From Achromobacter spanius (GTDB lineage Bacteria > Pseudomonadota > Gammaproteobacteria > Burkholderiales > Burkholderiaceae_B), in NCBI RefSeq assembly GCF_002812705.1, contig NZ_CP025030.1, positions 5,952,001 through 6,016,000 on the forward strand: a DNA stretch of 64,000 nucleotides, written 5' to 3'. Both the position numbers and the translations under genes were made by a program. Below are positions 40,747 through 50,016 of this stretch, in pieces. The notes beneath the pieces are model-generated. The model ran no database searches and had not been told where the DNA came from. It saw only the letters and a program-made list of their open reading frames with translations. Position 1 is the stretch's first letter; every line of letters starts with the position of its first letter.

Positions 40747-41724
40747 CTATTCCAGCGATTCCGTCTGCACGGCCTTGCGCGACAAGCCCTTGGGCAACGG
40801 AAAGGCCACATTCTCTTCCAGGCCGGGCATGGTGCGCACCGACACCGCGCCCAATTCCTTGACGCGGTCGATGACCTGCTGCACCAGGATCTCAGGCGCG
40901 GATGCGCCCGCCGTCACGCCGATGCGCTTGCGGTCCACCAGCCAGGCCGGGTCGATGGAATGCGCACCGTCAATCAGGTAGGACGCCACGCCCTTGCGCT
41001 CGGCCACTTCGCGCAGGCGATTGGAGTTAGAGCTGTTCGGGCTGCCCACGACCAACACCAGGTCGCACTCGGGCGCCATCACCTTGACCGCATCCTGGCG
41101 GTTCTGGGTGGCGTAGCAGATGTCGCTTTTCTTGGGTTCGACAATGCTGGGAAAACGCGCCTTCAAAGCCTGCGAGACCGCCGCCGCGTCATCCACGGAC
41201 AAGGTCGTCTGCGTGACGTAGGCCAGGTTTTCAGGGTCGTTTACCTGAAGGCCCGCGACGTCGTCCACGGTTTCAACCAGGTACATGCCGCCTTGCGCCT
41301 GCCCCAGCGTGCCCTCGACTTCGGGATGGCCCTTGTGGCCGATCATGATGATCTCGCGGCCGGCGGCGCGCATGCGAGCCACTTCAATATGAACCTTGGT
41401 CACCAGCGGGCAGGTGGCATCAAACACCTGCAGCCCGCGCGACTCGGCTTCTGCCCGCACCGCCTTGGATACGCCGTGGGCCGAGAACACGACGATGGCG
41501 CCCGCGGGCGCGTCATCCAGTTCGTCGATGAAGATCGCGCCCTTGGCGCGCAGGTCTTCCACCACATAGCGGTTGTGGACGATCTCATGGCGCACGTAGA
41601 TCGGAGCGCCATGCAGTTCGATCGCGCGCTCGACAATGTCGATGGCGCGGTCCACGCCGGCACAGAAGCCGCGCGGCTGGGCCAGCACGACTTCGGCGTC
41701 GGAGGCGGTAACGGCCTTGCTCAT
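40747..41724 (-). CDS. ispH: 4-hydroxy-3-methylbut-2-enyl diphosphate reductase
   Basis: Last enzyme of the MEP isoprenoid pathway, yielding IPP and DMAPP with a [4Fe-4S] cluster. Cluster cysteines are in [19 protein letters not shown] and [12 protein letters not shown] positions; HGVSK and [11 protein letters not shown] are typical. 325 residues. Its ATG shares one base with the stop of the upstream FKBP gene (TGATG), the slpA-ispH pairing found in many proteobacteria. Confidence 0.96.
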   Translation of the reverse strand: MSKAVTASDAEVVLAQPRGFCAGVDRAIDIVERAIELHGAPIYVRHEIVHNRYVVEDLRAKGAIFIDELDDAPAGAIVVFSAHGVSKAVRAEAESRGLQVFDATCPLVTKVHIEVARMRAAGREIIMIGHKGHPEVEGTLGQAQGGMYLVETVDDVAGLQVNDPENLAYVTQTTLSVDDAAAVSQALKARFPSIVEPKKSDICYATQNRQDAVKVMAPECDLVLVVGSPNSSNSNRLREVAERKGVASYLIDGAHSIDPAWLVDRKRIGVTAGASAPEILVQQVIDRVKELGAVSVRTMPGLEENVAFPLPKGLSRKAVQTESLE

Positions 41725-42200
41725 CAGAGAACTCCCAGCAGCGCCACGTCCAGTTGCAAGCGGACGCCCGCAAGCGGATGGTTGAAGTCGAACAGCGCCG
41801 ACTCATCGTTGATTTCTTTCAGCACACCCGAATAGCGCCCGCCGTTGGGCGCGGTGAATTCCACCAGGTCGCCCGGCTCGAACGTCGCATCGGCGCCCGC
41901 GTGTTCGGCAAGCATCGCGCGCGTGACCCGCTGGATCAGCTCGGGATTGCGGTCGCCATAGGCGTCCGCCGGCTCCAGAGTGACGCTGAACTTTTCGCCT
42001 TCGGCATGACCGATCAGCGCGGCTTCCAGCCCAGGCGCCCACTGGCCGCTGCCCATTTGCAGCGTGCCAGGACGGCCGTCGAAAGTGTTGGTGAACACCG
42101 AATCCTTGCCAGGACCGGATGCAAGCGTGATTCGGTAATGCAGCGTCAGGTAGGAATCCTGACGGACAAAAACGTTCACTTCGTTAGAGGCGATGCTCAA
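41724..42200 (-). CDS. slpA: FKBP-type peptidyl-prolyl isomerase, SlpA type
   Basis: Cytoplasmic proline isomerase-chaperone of about 158 residues. FKBP core segments are [30 protein letters not shown] and [15 protein letters not shown], with the insert-in-flap domain following ([24 protein letters not shown]). No ATG fits the conserved start; I chose TTG 42200, preceded by a GGTGG-type ribosome site at six bases; GTG 42179 is the alternative. Immediately upstream of and coupled to ispH. Confidence 0.85.
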   Translation of the reverse strand: MSIASNEVNVFVRQDSYLTLHYRITLASGPGKDSVFTNTFDGRPGTLQMGSGQWAPGLEAALIGHAEGEKFSVTLEPADAYGDRNPELIQRVTRAMLAEHAGADATFEPGDLVEFTAPNGGRYSGVLKEINDESALFDFNHPLAGVRLQLDVALLGVL

Positions 42201-42249
42201 GATCTGCCACCGTATGGATATTGGATAAACCCTGATTTTAGAGCCTCTT

Positions 42250-42927
42250 ATGAAATTGTCTGTCCGGCTGGCAAAACACGAGCGTCCCCGCGAACGATTG
42301 TTGCGCCACGGCGCCGGCGCGCTCCAGGATGCGGAGTTGCTGGCGCTGGGCCTGCGCACCGGCATTCCCGGCCTCAACGTGGTGGATTTGTCCAACCGCT
42401 TGCTTGAACGCTTTTCCGGCCTGCGCGGCCTGCTGGGGGCCACACCCGAGGAACTCATGACGGTCCCCGGGCTGGGCGCCGCCAAGGCCTGCACGCTTGC
42501 CGCCTTGCTGGAACTGGCCCGGCGGGCCATTGAAGAAGACATGACCCGTCCCCATTCCCTGCGCCACCCCGCCCAAGTGAAACAATATTGCATGACCGCG
42601 CTGGGCCATCGGCATGTGGAGCACTGCATTGCGCTCTACCTGGACAACCAGTTGCGCGTGATCGCCACCGGCGAACTGGCGCGCGGCACGCTGTCGCAGG
42701 CTTCTGTCTACCCGCGCGAGGTCGTGCGCGAGGCGCTGCGCCACCACGCAGCCGCGCTGATCGTCGCCCACAACCATCCTTCGGGCCTGGCCGAACCCAG
42801 CGCGGCAGACCGTGGCTTCACGCAACAGTTGAAACAGGCGTTGGCGTTGGTGGACGTGAAACTGGTGGATCACCTGATTGTCGCGGGCGCGTCCGTCATC
42901 TCCATGGCCGAGCTGGGCGGTGTCTAG
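42250..42927 (+). CDS. radC: RadC-family JAMM domain protein
   Basis: 225 residues: N-terminal helix-hairpin-helix (about 30-85, ATPEELMTVPGLGAAKA), then the JAB/MPN metalloprotease-like domain with the JAMM signature HNHPSGLAEPSAAD (HxHPx7Sx2D). Despite its name the family's role in repair is unproven; the domain suggests a zinc hydrolase. Divergent from the FKBP-ispH genes, with a 49-bp spacer containing both starts. Confidence 0.92.
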   Translation: MKLSVRLAKHERPRERLLRHGAGALQDAELLALGLRTGIPGLNVVDLSNRLLERFSGLRGLLGATPEELMTVPGLGAAKACTLAALLELARRAIEEDMTRPHSLRHPAQVKQYCMTALGHRHVEHCIALYLDNQLRVIATGELARGTLSQASVYPREVVREALRHHAAALIVAHNHPSGLAEPSAADRGFTQQLKQALALVDVKLVDHLIVAGASVISMAELGGV

Positions 42928-43072
42928 CCCGGAACCGCCCCGCTTCGCGGCGCGCCGGAATTCGTTAGACTACCGCCCGAAATTGCTTTAGGCTTTAACC
43001 TATTCCGGCGCGGCCAGCCCCGACGGCCCGCCTACTGCCAGACCCTTTCCGCCAGCCAAGAAACGCCTTCTG

Positions 43073-43699
43073 ATGAAACGCTTGTGGGACATTTCCCCGC
43101 CCGTCTCCACGGCGTCGCCCGTTTTTCCCGGCGACACGCCGTATCGCCAGCAATGGAAGTGGTCGCTTACGCCCGGCTGTCCGGTCAATGTCAGTGAGAT
43201 CACGCTGTCGCCGCATATCGGCGCGCACGCGGATGCCCCGTTGCACTACCAGAACGGCGCGGCCGCCATCGGCGCGGTGTCGCTGGAACCTTTTCTTGGC
43301 CCCTGTCGCGTCATCCACGCGATTGATTGCGGCCCGCTCATCACCACGGATCACCTGGCCCACGCGGCCCTGAACCTGCCGCCGCGCGTGCTCGTGCGCA
43401 CAGCCAAGCATGCGGCGCAAGACTGGTGGACCGACGACTTCTCGGCCTACGCGCCCCAAACGATCGAATGGCTGGCCGAACGCGGCGTCATGCTGATCGG
43501 CTTGGATACCGCCAGCATCGATCCCGCGTCCAGCAAGACCCTGGACAGCCACCACACGATCTTGCGGCACGACATGCGGGTACTGGAAAATCTGGTGCTT
43601 GATGACGTGCCCGAAGGCGATTACGAATTGATCGCCCTGCCGTTGGCGCTGGTCCAGGCCGATGCCAGCCCGGTTCGTGCCGTCTTGCGCGAACTGTAG
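43073..43699 (+). CDS. kynB: kynurenine formamidase (arylformamidase)
   Basis: Hydrolyses N-formylkynurenine to kynurenine and formate in tryptophan catabolism. Cyclase-family metal-binding motif SPHIGAHADAPLHY near residue 42 and conserved DTASIDP near residue 145. 208 residues, usual length. First of the kyn genes; a 40-codon frame and then kynA follow. The weak ribosome site makes the start at 43073 likely but not certain. Confidence 0.94.
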   Translation: MKRLWDISPPVSTASPVFPGDTPYRQQWKWSLTPGCPVNVSEITLSPHIGAHADAPLHYQNGAAAIGAVSLEPFLGPCRVIHAIDCGPLITTDHLAHAALNLPPRVLVRTAKHAAQDWWTDDFSAYAPQTIEWLAERGVMLIGLDTASIDPASSKTLDSHHTILRHDMRVLENLVLDDVPEGDYELIALPLALVQADASPVRAVLREL

Positions 43700-43765
43700 G
43701 CTGGTCCGCTGGCCCTCGGGCGGGCGCCCTCAACCGGCCCCGCCCGTCTTGAAAGACGCACGATC

Positions 43766-43888
43766 ATGAACATCACCCTTGATCACACCGTGGCGCTTGC
43801 CTGCGCCCGCACACGCTCGCCCGGCTGGCGCGCGCAGCCCGCTTCGGCCCGCCGCGCCGCGCCCCCCTGCCACGGAGGCCAAGCATGA
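43766..43888 (+). CDS. 40-residue frame between kynB and kynA, unknown; possible kynU remnant
   Basis: Starts [16 protein letters not shown] and ends in a TGA overlapping the kynA ATG (ATGA). No motif is recognised. The spacing TxDxxxAL at its start is reminiscent of kynureninase N-termini, and in related betaproteobacteria kynU lies between or beside kynB and kynA, so it could be the scar of a kynU deletion. It may equally be non-coding; the ribosome site before its ATG is weak, whereas kynA has its own GGAGG inside this frame. Confidence 0.35.
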   Translation: MNITLDHTVALACARTRSPGWRAQPASARRAAPPCHGGQA

Positions 43889-44733
43889 GCTGCCCGCACC
43901 GCCCCGAAGACATCGTCCACCAGGAAAAAGCGCAACTGGATTTCACGCGCGACATGACCTACGGCGACTACCTGCATCTGGATGAAGTGTTGGGCGCGCA
44001 GCACCCGCTGTCGCCCGAGCACAACGAAATGCTCTTCATCATCCAGCATCAGACCAGCGAACTCTGGATGAAGCTGATGCTGCACGAACTGCGCGCGGCC
44101 ATCGCCAACGTGGCGGCCGACCGGCTGCAACCCGCCTTCAAGATGCTGGCGCGCGTCAGCAAGATCATGGAGCAACTGGTTCACGCCTGGGATGTGCTTG
44201 CCACCATGACGCCGCCCGAATATTCGGCGCTGCGTCCCTATCTGGCGCGTTCCAGCGGGTTCCAGAGCTACCAGTACCGCCAGATCGAATTCCTGCTGGG
44301 CAACAAGAACGCGGCCATGCTGAAGCCCCACGCGCATCGCGAAGACCTGCTGGCCCAGGTGCGCAGCGCCTACGACGCGCCCTCGCTGTATGACGAGTCG
44401 CTGCGGCTGCTGGCACGGCACGGCGTGGACGTGCCCGCCGACCGGCTTGAGCGCGACTGGACGCAGCCGTATGTATCGTCGGAAGGCGTGGAAGCCGCCT
44501 GGCTGACCGTCTACCGCAACACCGACCGCTACTGGGACCTGTATCAACTGGGCGAAAAGCTGACCGACCTGGAAGACGCCTTCCGCTTGTGGCGATTCCG
44601 CCACGTGACAACCGTGGAACGGGTCATCGGCTTCAAGCGCGGCACGGGCGGCACGTCCGGCGTGGACTACCTGCGCCGGATGCTTGATGTGGTGCTGTTC
44701 CCGGAAATCTGGAAACTGCGCACAGAACTTTGA
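43885..44733 (+). CDS. kynA: tryptophan 2,3-dioxygenase
   Basis: Haem enzyme opening the indole ring of L-tryptophan to N-formylkynurenine. The family's N-terminal [19 protein letters not shown] and [18 protein letters not shown] are present, with the C-terminal [12 protein letters not shown] loop. 282 residues. GGAGG lies seven bases before the ATG. Together with kynB it accounts for tryptophan to kynurenine; kynureninase is missing here. Confidence 0.96.
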   Translation: MSCPHRPEDIVHQEKAQLDFTRDMTYGDYLHLDEVLGAQHPLSPEHNEMLFIIQHQTSELWMKLMLHELRAAIANVAADRLQPAFKMLARVSKIMEQLVHAWDVLATMTPPEYSALRPYLARSSGFQSYQYRQIEFLLGNKNAAMLKPHAHREDLLAQVRSAYDAPSLYDESLRLLARHGVDVPADRLERDWTQPYVSSEGVEAAWLTVYRNTDRYWDLYQLGEKLTDLEDAFRLWRFRHVTTVERVIGFKRGTGGTSGVDYLRRMLDVVLFPEIWKLRTEL

Positions 44734-44811
44734 GCCTGCCCCCAATTTCCTGCCCGGCGGCATGCTGGCGTTTCGACCGTTTTACGCTGGCGCCTCAGGA
44801 AAAACCCGTGC

Positions 44812-44817
44812 TAGAAT
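44812..44817 (+). promoter_or_regulatory. extended -10 promoter candidate for rpmE2
   Basis: TAGAAT preceded by TGC (TG one base before the hexamer), about 175 bases upstream of rpmE2; no good -35 box. Promoter call is tentative. Confidence 0.35.
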
Positions 44818-44870
44818 TTGGGGTTACTTTTTGGATACGTGGCTGGAATCCTTGCGTGGGCGTTCTGTGG

Positions 44871-44909
44871 TGCATGGCATAAGTGCATGGCATAAGTGCG
44901 TGACATAAC
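44871..44909. repeat. three tandem copies of a 13-bp unit upstream of rpmE2
   Basis: Unit tgcatggcataag at 44871-44883 and 44884-44896 (identical), then a degenerate copy tgcgtgacataac. Lies in the probable rpmE2 leader. Confidence 0.88.
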
Positions 44910-44992
44910 TGAACGCTGAACGGCATAGCGCGTCCTGGCTGGCGACCCTACAACTTGAAAAAGACTCCTTAGCGAGTCCTAGGATAAGCACC

Positions 44993-45259
44993 ATGAAAGA
45001 AGGCATTCACCCCGAATACCGCGAAGTCGTTTTCGCCGATCTGCAAACGGGCAACAAGTTCATCACTCGTTCGACCGTGCACACGCGCGAAACCGTTGAA
45101 ATCGACGGCAAGACGTACCCGCTCTTCAAGTGCGACGTGACCTCCGAATCGCACCCGTTCTACACGGGCGCCCAAACGCGTATCGTCGAAACCGGCCGTG
45201 TGGAAAAGTTCCGCGCCCGCTTCGCCCGTACGGCCGGCACCGTCAAGTCCGCTTCCTGA
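44993..45259 (+). CDS. rpmE2: ribosomal protein bL31, type B (zinc-independent)
   Basis: Large-subunit protein of 88 residues. The start [20 protein letters not shown] is typical of the YkgM/type B form. It lacks the CxxC zinc-binding cysteines of the type A protein, having a single Cys (LFKCDVTS), so it does not need zinc. In many bacteria such paralogues are induced in zinc limitation; here no Zur-box was recognised and it may be the only copy. Own terminator downstream. Confidence 0.94.
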   Translation: MKEGIHPEYREVVFADLQTGNKFITRSTVHTRETVEIDGKTYPLFKCDVTSESHPFYTGAQTRIVETGRVEKFRARFARTAGTVKSAS

Positions 45260-45287
45260 TCCTGTTGCTCCTGCGGGAGTCACAGCA

Positions 45288-45318
45288 AAAAGGCAGCCTT
45301 CGGGCTGCTTTTTTTTCC
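45288..45318 (+). terminator. rho-independent terminator of rpmE2
   Basis: Stem AAGGCAGCC / GGCTGCTTT with loop TTCG and a run of eight T. Confidence 0.9.
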
Positions 45319-45383
45319 CCCCTAGCCGGCTTTTTACCGGTTGGGGGCTGGCGCAACCAGATCACTCGGTTACATTAACGCCC

Positions 45384-47114
45384 GTGTCCCCACTTTCTTT
45401 TTCCACTCCCGCCCGGCTCACTTCCGTGGCGACCGCAAAGCTCCCCAGACTGATACTGCTGGGTGTGGCCCTGGCCTATATCGTGGCTGGCCTGTTCATG
45501 CGCGACCCGTGGAAAACAGATGATGCGGTTGGCCTGGCGACGATGATCACAGCCATCCGCGAAGGCGGCATCACCTGGTTGCTGCCCCAGGTGGGCTTGC
45601 TGGCTCACGCCGAGGAAGGCCCGCTGATCACCTGGGTGGGCGCCATCTGCATCTGGCTGTTCGGCCCCTTCATCGGCGACATCACCGCCGGCCGCCTGCC
45701 CAATCTGCTGTGGTTCGGCATTACCGCCGCAAGCGTCTGGTACGGCACGTACCTGCTGGGTCGCCGCAGCGAAGCGCAACCGCTGGCCCTGCCCTTTGGC
45801 GGCGAGCCCGAGCCGCGCGACTACGGCCGCATGCTGGCCGACGCCGCCCTGCTGCTGTTGCTGGCCACCGTCGGCATCCTGCAACGCACCCATGAAACCA
45901 CGGTCGTGCCCGCCATCATGGCCTGCCAGGCGCTGGCCTTCTACTCGCTGGCGCGCAGCGTCGACCGGCCCTTCACGGGCACCACCACCCTGGGTATCGC
46001 CCTGGCCGCCAGCTTCCTGACGCGCGGCTGGGTGGGCGCTACACCCATCATGATCGGCGCGTTGCTGGCCTTTTACCCGCGCAGCCAATTGTGGAAGTGC
46101 AAACGTTGGCTGCCGTGGGCGGCGCTGGTTACTGTCGCGCTGATCCTGGCCTGGTGGATCCCGGCCAGCGAAAGCAGCCAGTACTGGATCCGCAACTGGA
46201 AGACGTGGAACCTGTCGTCCTTCGCCGTGCCGTCTTGGCATGACGTGGGCCGTACCCTGCGCGATCTTCCCTGGTATCTGTGGCCGACCTGGCCGCTGGC
46301 CCTGCTGGCCGCGTGGCGCTGGCGCGACTGGATCTACGCGCCGCACATCTGGCTGCCGCTGATGCTGCTGGTTTGCGCGGCCGCGGTGCTGTTTGGCCTG
46401 GAAGAAGCCACCGATTCCGAATATGTGTTGCTGGCCGTGCCGTGCGCGGTGCTGGGCGCGTTCTCGTTGCCGACCCTGCGCCGTGGCGTCGTCAACACGC
46501 TGGATTGGTTTGCCGTCATGTGCTTTTCGCTGACGGCCGCGACCGCCTGGCTGGGCTGGGTGGCGCTGCACTTCAACTGGCCGGCGCAGATCTCCCGCAA
46601 CATCGCCCGCCAGACGACCGGCTACGAGCCCGTCATCTCGTGGGGCGCCTTTACCCTGGCGGTGATCTTCACCGTGGCGTGGATCGCACTGGTGGTGTGG
46701 CGCCTGCGCGTGCGGCCGCAAGCCCTGTGGCGCGGCACCGTGCTGTCCGCCGGCGGATTGACCGTGACGTGGATCCTGCTGGTGCTGCTGTGGCAACCCG
46801 CCGTGGACTACGCGCGCAGCTACCGCACCGTGTCGGGCCAACTGGCCCAGGCGCTGGCGCAACACACTCGGCCCGGCGAATGCGTGCGCGGCTTGAGCCT
46901 GGGCAGCGGCCAACGCGCCTCGTTCCTGATCTTCAATAATCTGAGCTTCACGTTCGACGCGAAGTGCACGCTGATCCTTCAACAGACCAACAACCAGAGC
47001 CTGCGCGACAATACCGCCGCCTATAGCGACGGCGCCGATGTGCTGTGGCAGGGTGGCCGCCGCGCCGACCGCCAGGAAGTGTTCCGACTACTGCGAGTCG
47101 GCCCCAACCGATGA
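45384..47114 (+). CDS. ArnT/PMT-like membrane glycosyltransferase
   Basis: About 576 residues with roughly eleven to thirteen hydrophobic helices and a C-terminal periplasmic segment, as in polyprenyl-phosphate-sugar-dependent transferases (ArnT, GT83 group). The acidic pair after the first helix (RDPWKTDDAVG) fits the catalytic loop of the superfamily. Acceptor and donor are not readable; lipid A or protein modification are possibilities. Start uncertain: GTG 45384 is used, GTG 45426 possible; a longer frame would run back into rpmE2. Its stop overlaps the MATE gene start (ATGA). Confidence 0.8.
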   Translation: MSPLSFSTPARLTSVATAKLPRLILLGVALAYIVAGLFMRDPWKTDDAVGLATMITAIREGGITWLLPQVGLLAHAEEGPLITWVGAICIWLFGPFIGDITAGRLPNLLWFGITAASVWYGTYLLGRRSEAQPLALPFGGEPEPRDYGRMLADAALLLLLATVGILQRTHETTVVPAIMACQALAFYSLARSVDRPFTGTTTLGIALAASFLTRGWVGATPIMIGALLAFYPRSQLWKCKRWLPWAALVTVALILAWWIPASESSQYWIRNWKTWNLSSFAVPSWHDVGRTLRDLPWYLWPTWPLALLAAWRWRDWIYAPHIWLPLMLLVCAAAVLFGLEEATDSEYVLLAVPCAVLGAFSLPTLRRGVVNTLDWFAVMCFSLTAATAWLGWVALHFNWPAQISRNIARQTTGYEPVISWGAFTLAVIFTVAWIALVVWRLRVRPQALWRGTVLSAGGLTVTWILLVLLWQPAVDYARSYRTVSGQLAQALAQHTRPGECVRGLSLGSGQRASFLIFNNLSFTFDAKCTLILQQTNNQSLRDNTAAYSDGADVLWQGGRRADRQEVFRLLRVGPNR

Positions 47115-48511
47115 CCCCCGCAAACGCGGCGCCGATATCTTTCGGCGCCACCCTGCGCGGCATCGCCAAGCAGGCCTGGCCAGTGCTGATCAGCCAGTGG
47201 GCCGGCATTTCGTTCGGCGTCCTGGATACCGCCATGACGGGCCACTCCAGCGCCAGCGACCTGGCCGCGATGGCCCTGTCCGCGTCCATCTACATCACCG
47301 TTTTCGTGGGCCTGATGGGCGTGGTGCACGCGCTGATCCCGATCCTGGCCCAGCATTACGGCGCCGGCAACAACGACGAAGTCGGCCGCAGTTGGGGCCA
47401 AGGCGTCTGGCTGGCGCTGGGACTGTCCGTCGTGGGCGCGGTGCTGATGCTGTTCCCGGATGTGTGGCTGTCGATGTCGGGGGATGTGGCCCCTGGCGTG
47501 CGCGAACGGATCGGGTCCTATCTGCAGGCGCTGGTACTGGCGCTACCGGCCGCGCTGGTATTTCGCACCATCTACGCCTTGGGCACCTCGGTATCGCGCC
47601 CAAAGCTCGTCATGGCGATCAACCTGTCGGCCATCGCCTTCAAGGCATTCTTCAATTGGCTGCTCATCTACGGCAACCTGGGCCTGCCCGCCATGGGCGC
47701 CACCGGCGCGGGGCTGGCGACCGCGATCGTCTCGTGGATGAGCCTCGGGCTGGGCCTCTGGGTGATCACGCATGACCGCTTCTACCGGCGCTTCAACCTG
47801 CGCATCGGCAAGCCCGATTGGAAGACGCTGAAGGAATTGCTGCGCCTGGGCGTGCCGATGGGGGGTTCGTACCTGGTGGAAGTGTCGGCCTTTACCTTCA
47901 TGGCGCTGCTGGTGGCGCGTGAAGGCACGTATGTGACCGGCGGCCACCAGATCATGTCGAACCTGGCCGCCCTGTGCTACATGATGCCCATGGCGCTGGG
48001 CGTGGCCACCGCCGCGCTGACCGCACAGGCCATCGGCGCGGGCAATCTTGCGCACGCGCACCGCACCGGCATGGCCGGGCTGGTGCTGGGCCTGATCGGC
48101 GCGCTGCTGACCGCCGCCGTGCTGCTGGCGGGCCGCCCGCTGATCCTGGCCGCGTACACAGACGACATCGGCGTGGCGGCCGTGGCGACGACGCTGCTGG
48201 CCGTGTTGCCGCTGTTTCACCTGTTCGATTCCATGCAATGCATCAACTCGTACCTGCTGCGCGCGTACAAGGTTGCGGTGGTTCCGCTGCTGTTGCAGGT
48301 GGTGGCGCTGGCGGGCGTGGGTCTGGTCGGCGGCTGGTGGTTCGGTTTTGGCCCGGGCCGAGGCGGCCTGGACGGCATCCGCAACGTGCTCTTGCCCGGC
48401 TCGCCAGAGGGCGCCGGCAGCATGTGGCTGATGGCGATGGTGGGCCTGGCGCTGTCCGCCATCCTGCTGCACATCTGGTACCGGCGCATCGTGCGGACCT
48501 TGGCAAGATAA
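47111..48511 (+). CDS. MATE-family multidrug/organic compound exporter
   Basis: 466 residues with twelve predicted helices in two homologous halves; the first half opens with AWPVLISQWAGISFGVLDTAMTGH, where the helix-1 Q...D..M.G pattern is typical of NorM-like MATE proteins. Probably a Na+ or H+ antiporter. Translationally coupled to the preceding glycosyltransferase by a four-base overlap, which hints at a shared process such as export of, or protection from, an envelope-active compound; that link is inference. Confidence 0.88.
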   Translation: MTPANAAPISFGATLRGIAKQAWPVLISQWAGISFGVLDTAMTGHSSASDLAAMALSASIYITVFVGLMGVVHALIPILAQHYGAGNNDEVGRSWGQGVWLALGLSVVGAVLMLFPDVWLSMSGDVAPGVRERIGSYLQALVLALPAALVFRTIYALGTSVSRPKLVMAINLSAIAFKAFFNWLLIYGNLGLPAMGATGAGLATAIVSWMSLGLGLWVITHDRFYRRFNLRIGKPDWKTLKELLRLGVPMGGSYLVEVSAFTFMALLVAREGTYVTGGHQIMSNLAALCYMMPMALGVATAALTAQAIGAGNLAHAHRTGMAGLVLGLIGALLTAAVLLAGRPLILAAYTDDIGVAAVATTLLAVLPLFHLFDSMQCINSYLLRAYKVAVVPLLLQVVALAGVGLVGGWWFGFGPGRGGLDGIRNVLLPGSPEGAGSMWLMAMVGLALSAILLHIWYRRIVRTLAR

Positions 48512-48540
48512 AAAAAGCAGCCAAGCGGCTGCTTTTTTAT
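48510..48540. terminator. bidirectional rho-independent terminator
   Basis: Stem AAAAAGCAGCC / GGCTGCTTTTT with loop AAGC, A and T runs at both ends, between convergent MATE and paaK genes. Confidence 0.9.
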
Positions 48541-48559
48541 TGCACCGGACACGCCGGTG

Positions 48560-49879
48560 TCAGACCACCTTCGGACGCTTATCGATCACGCGGCGCGCCT
48601 TGCCGGTCAGCGTGCGTTCCACATGGCCCGCGTCCGACACCTGGATGCGCGCGCTGACGCCGATATGCGTCTTCACCGCATGCTGCAATTGCTTGCCCAG
48701 GTTGTTGCGCTCGGCATCCGACAGGCCCGAGAATTCCGCGCGCACTTCCGTCAGGATCTCAAGCTCGTCCATATTGCCGGTGCGCGACAGCACCAGTTGG
48801 TAGTGCGGCGCCAGTTGCGCAATCTTCAGCACCAGCTCTTCCACTTGCGTCGGGAACATGTTCACGCCCCGCACAATCAGCATGTCGTCGCTGCGGCCGG
48901 TGATCTTGCCGATGCGGCGCATGCTGCGCGCGGTAGCCGGCAACAGGCGGGTCAGGTCGCGCGTGCGGTAGCGGATGATGGGCATCGCTTCCTTGGTCAA
49001 CGACGTGAACACCAGCTCGCCCGGTTCGCCGTCGGCCACGGGCTCGCCGGTGTCGGGGTTGATGATCTCGGCGTAGAAGTGGTCTTCCCAGACGACGGGG
49101 CCGTCCTTCGTTTCCACGCATTCGCTGGCCACGCCCGGCCCCATCACTTCCGACAGGCCATAGATGTCGACCGCATCGATACCCGCCTCGGCCTCGATGT
49201 CGGCACGCATCTGCCCCGTCCACGGCTCGGCGCCAAAGATGCCGATACGCAGCGAGCTTTGACGCGGATCAATGCCTTGGCGACGCTGTTCTTCGAGAAT
49301 ATTGCAGAAATAGGAGGGGGTGACCATGATGATGTCCGGACGGAAATCATTGATCAGCTGCACCTGCTTTTCAGTTTGCCCGCCCGACATCGGGATGACC
49401 GTGCAACCCAGGCGCTCGGCGCCGTAATGCGCACCCAGGCCGCCCGTGAAGAGGCCGTAGCCGTAGGCGATGTGCACGGTGTCGCCGGGCTTGCCGCCGG
49501 CCGCGCGAATCGAGCGCGCCACCAGGTTGGCCCAGTTGTCCAGGTCGCCCTTGGTGTAGCCCACCACCGTCGGCTTGCCGGTCGTGCCGCTGGACGCATG
49601 GATGCGCGAAATGCGCTCGCGCGGCACCGCGAACATGCCGAACGGATAGTTGTCGCGCAGTTCCTTCTTGGTCGTGAAAGGAAACTTGGAAATATCGGAC
49701 AACTGCTTCAGGTCATCGGGGTGCACACCCGCTTCGTCGAACGCTTTCTTGTAGTGCGGGACGTTGTCGTACGCATGCTTGAGCGACCACTTCAGGCGCT
49801 CAAGCTGCAACGCGCGCAGTTCATCCTCGCTGGCATGCTCGATGGGGTCCAGCCCCGGCTTGCTCATGGTGTTGGACAT
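48560..49879 (-). CDS. paaK: phenylacetate-CoA ligase
   Basis: Activates phenylacetate to phenylacetyl-CoA with ATP, the entry step. AMP-binding motifs SSGTTGKPTVVGYT and YGLSEVMGPGVA are present, with the C-terminal GRSDDMLIVRGVNMFP. 439 residues. Last gene of the paa block; 137 bp separate it from paaI, so it may be partly independently expressed. ATG 49879 follows an AGGAGAGA site. Confidence 0.96.
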   Translation of the reverse strand: MSNTMSKPGLDPIEHASEDELRALQLERLKWSLKHAYDNVPHYKKAFDEAGVHPDDLKQLSDISKFPFTTKKELRDNYPFGMFAVPRERISRIHASSGTTGKPTVVGYTKGDLDNWANLVARSIRAAGGKPGDTVHIAYGYGLFTGGLGAHYGAERLGCTVIPMSGGQTEKQVQLINDFRPDIIMVTPSYFCNILEEQRRQGIDPRQSSLRIGIFGAEPWTGQMRADIEAEAGIDAVDIYGLSEVMGPGVASECVETKDGPVVWEDHFYAEIINPDTGEPVADGEPGELVFTSLTKEAMPIIRYRTRDLTRLLPATARSMRRIGKITGRSDDMLIVRGVNMFPTQVEELVLKIAQLAPHYQLVLSRTGNMDELEILTEVRAEFSGLSDAERNNLGKQLQHAVKTHIGVSARIQVSDAGHVERTLTGKARRVIDKRPKVV

Positions 49880-50016
49880 GGTTATCTCTCTCCTGAAATT
49901 CTTTCTACACCGGTGTGGGCGGCGCGCGGGGTTCTCGGTCCGCGCTGCTGCCGCCCTGCCGTTGGCCTTGGCTTTGGTTGGATGACGATGTTTCTATTGG
50001 CGTTGGGATGTCATCC

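Noticed and set aside
45198..45383. N-terminal extension of the glycosyltransferase frame back into rpmE2
   Set aside because: It would overlap rpmE2 and its terminator, and it lacks membrane or family sequence.
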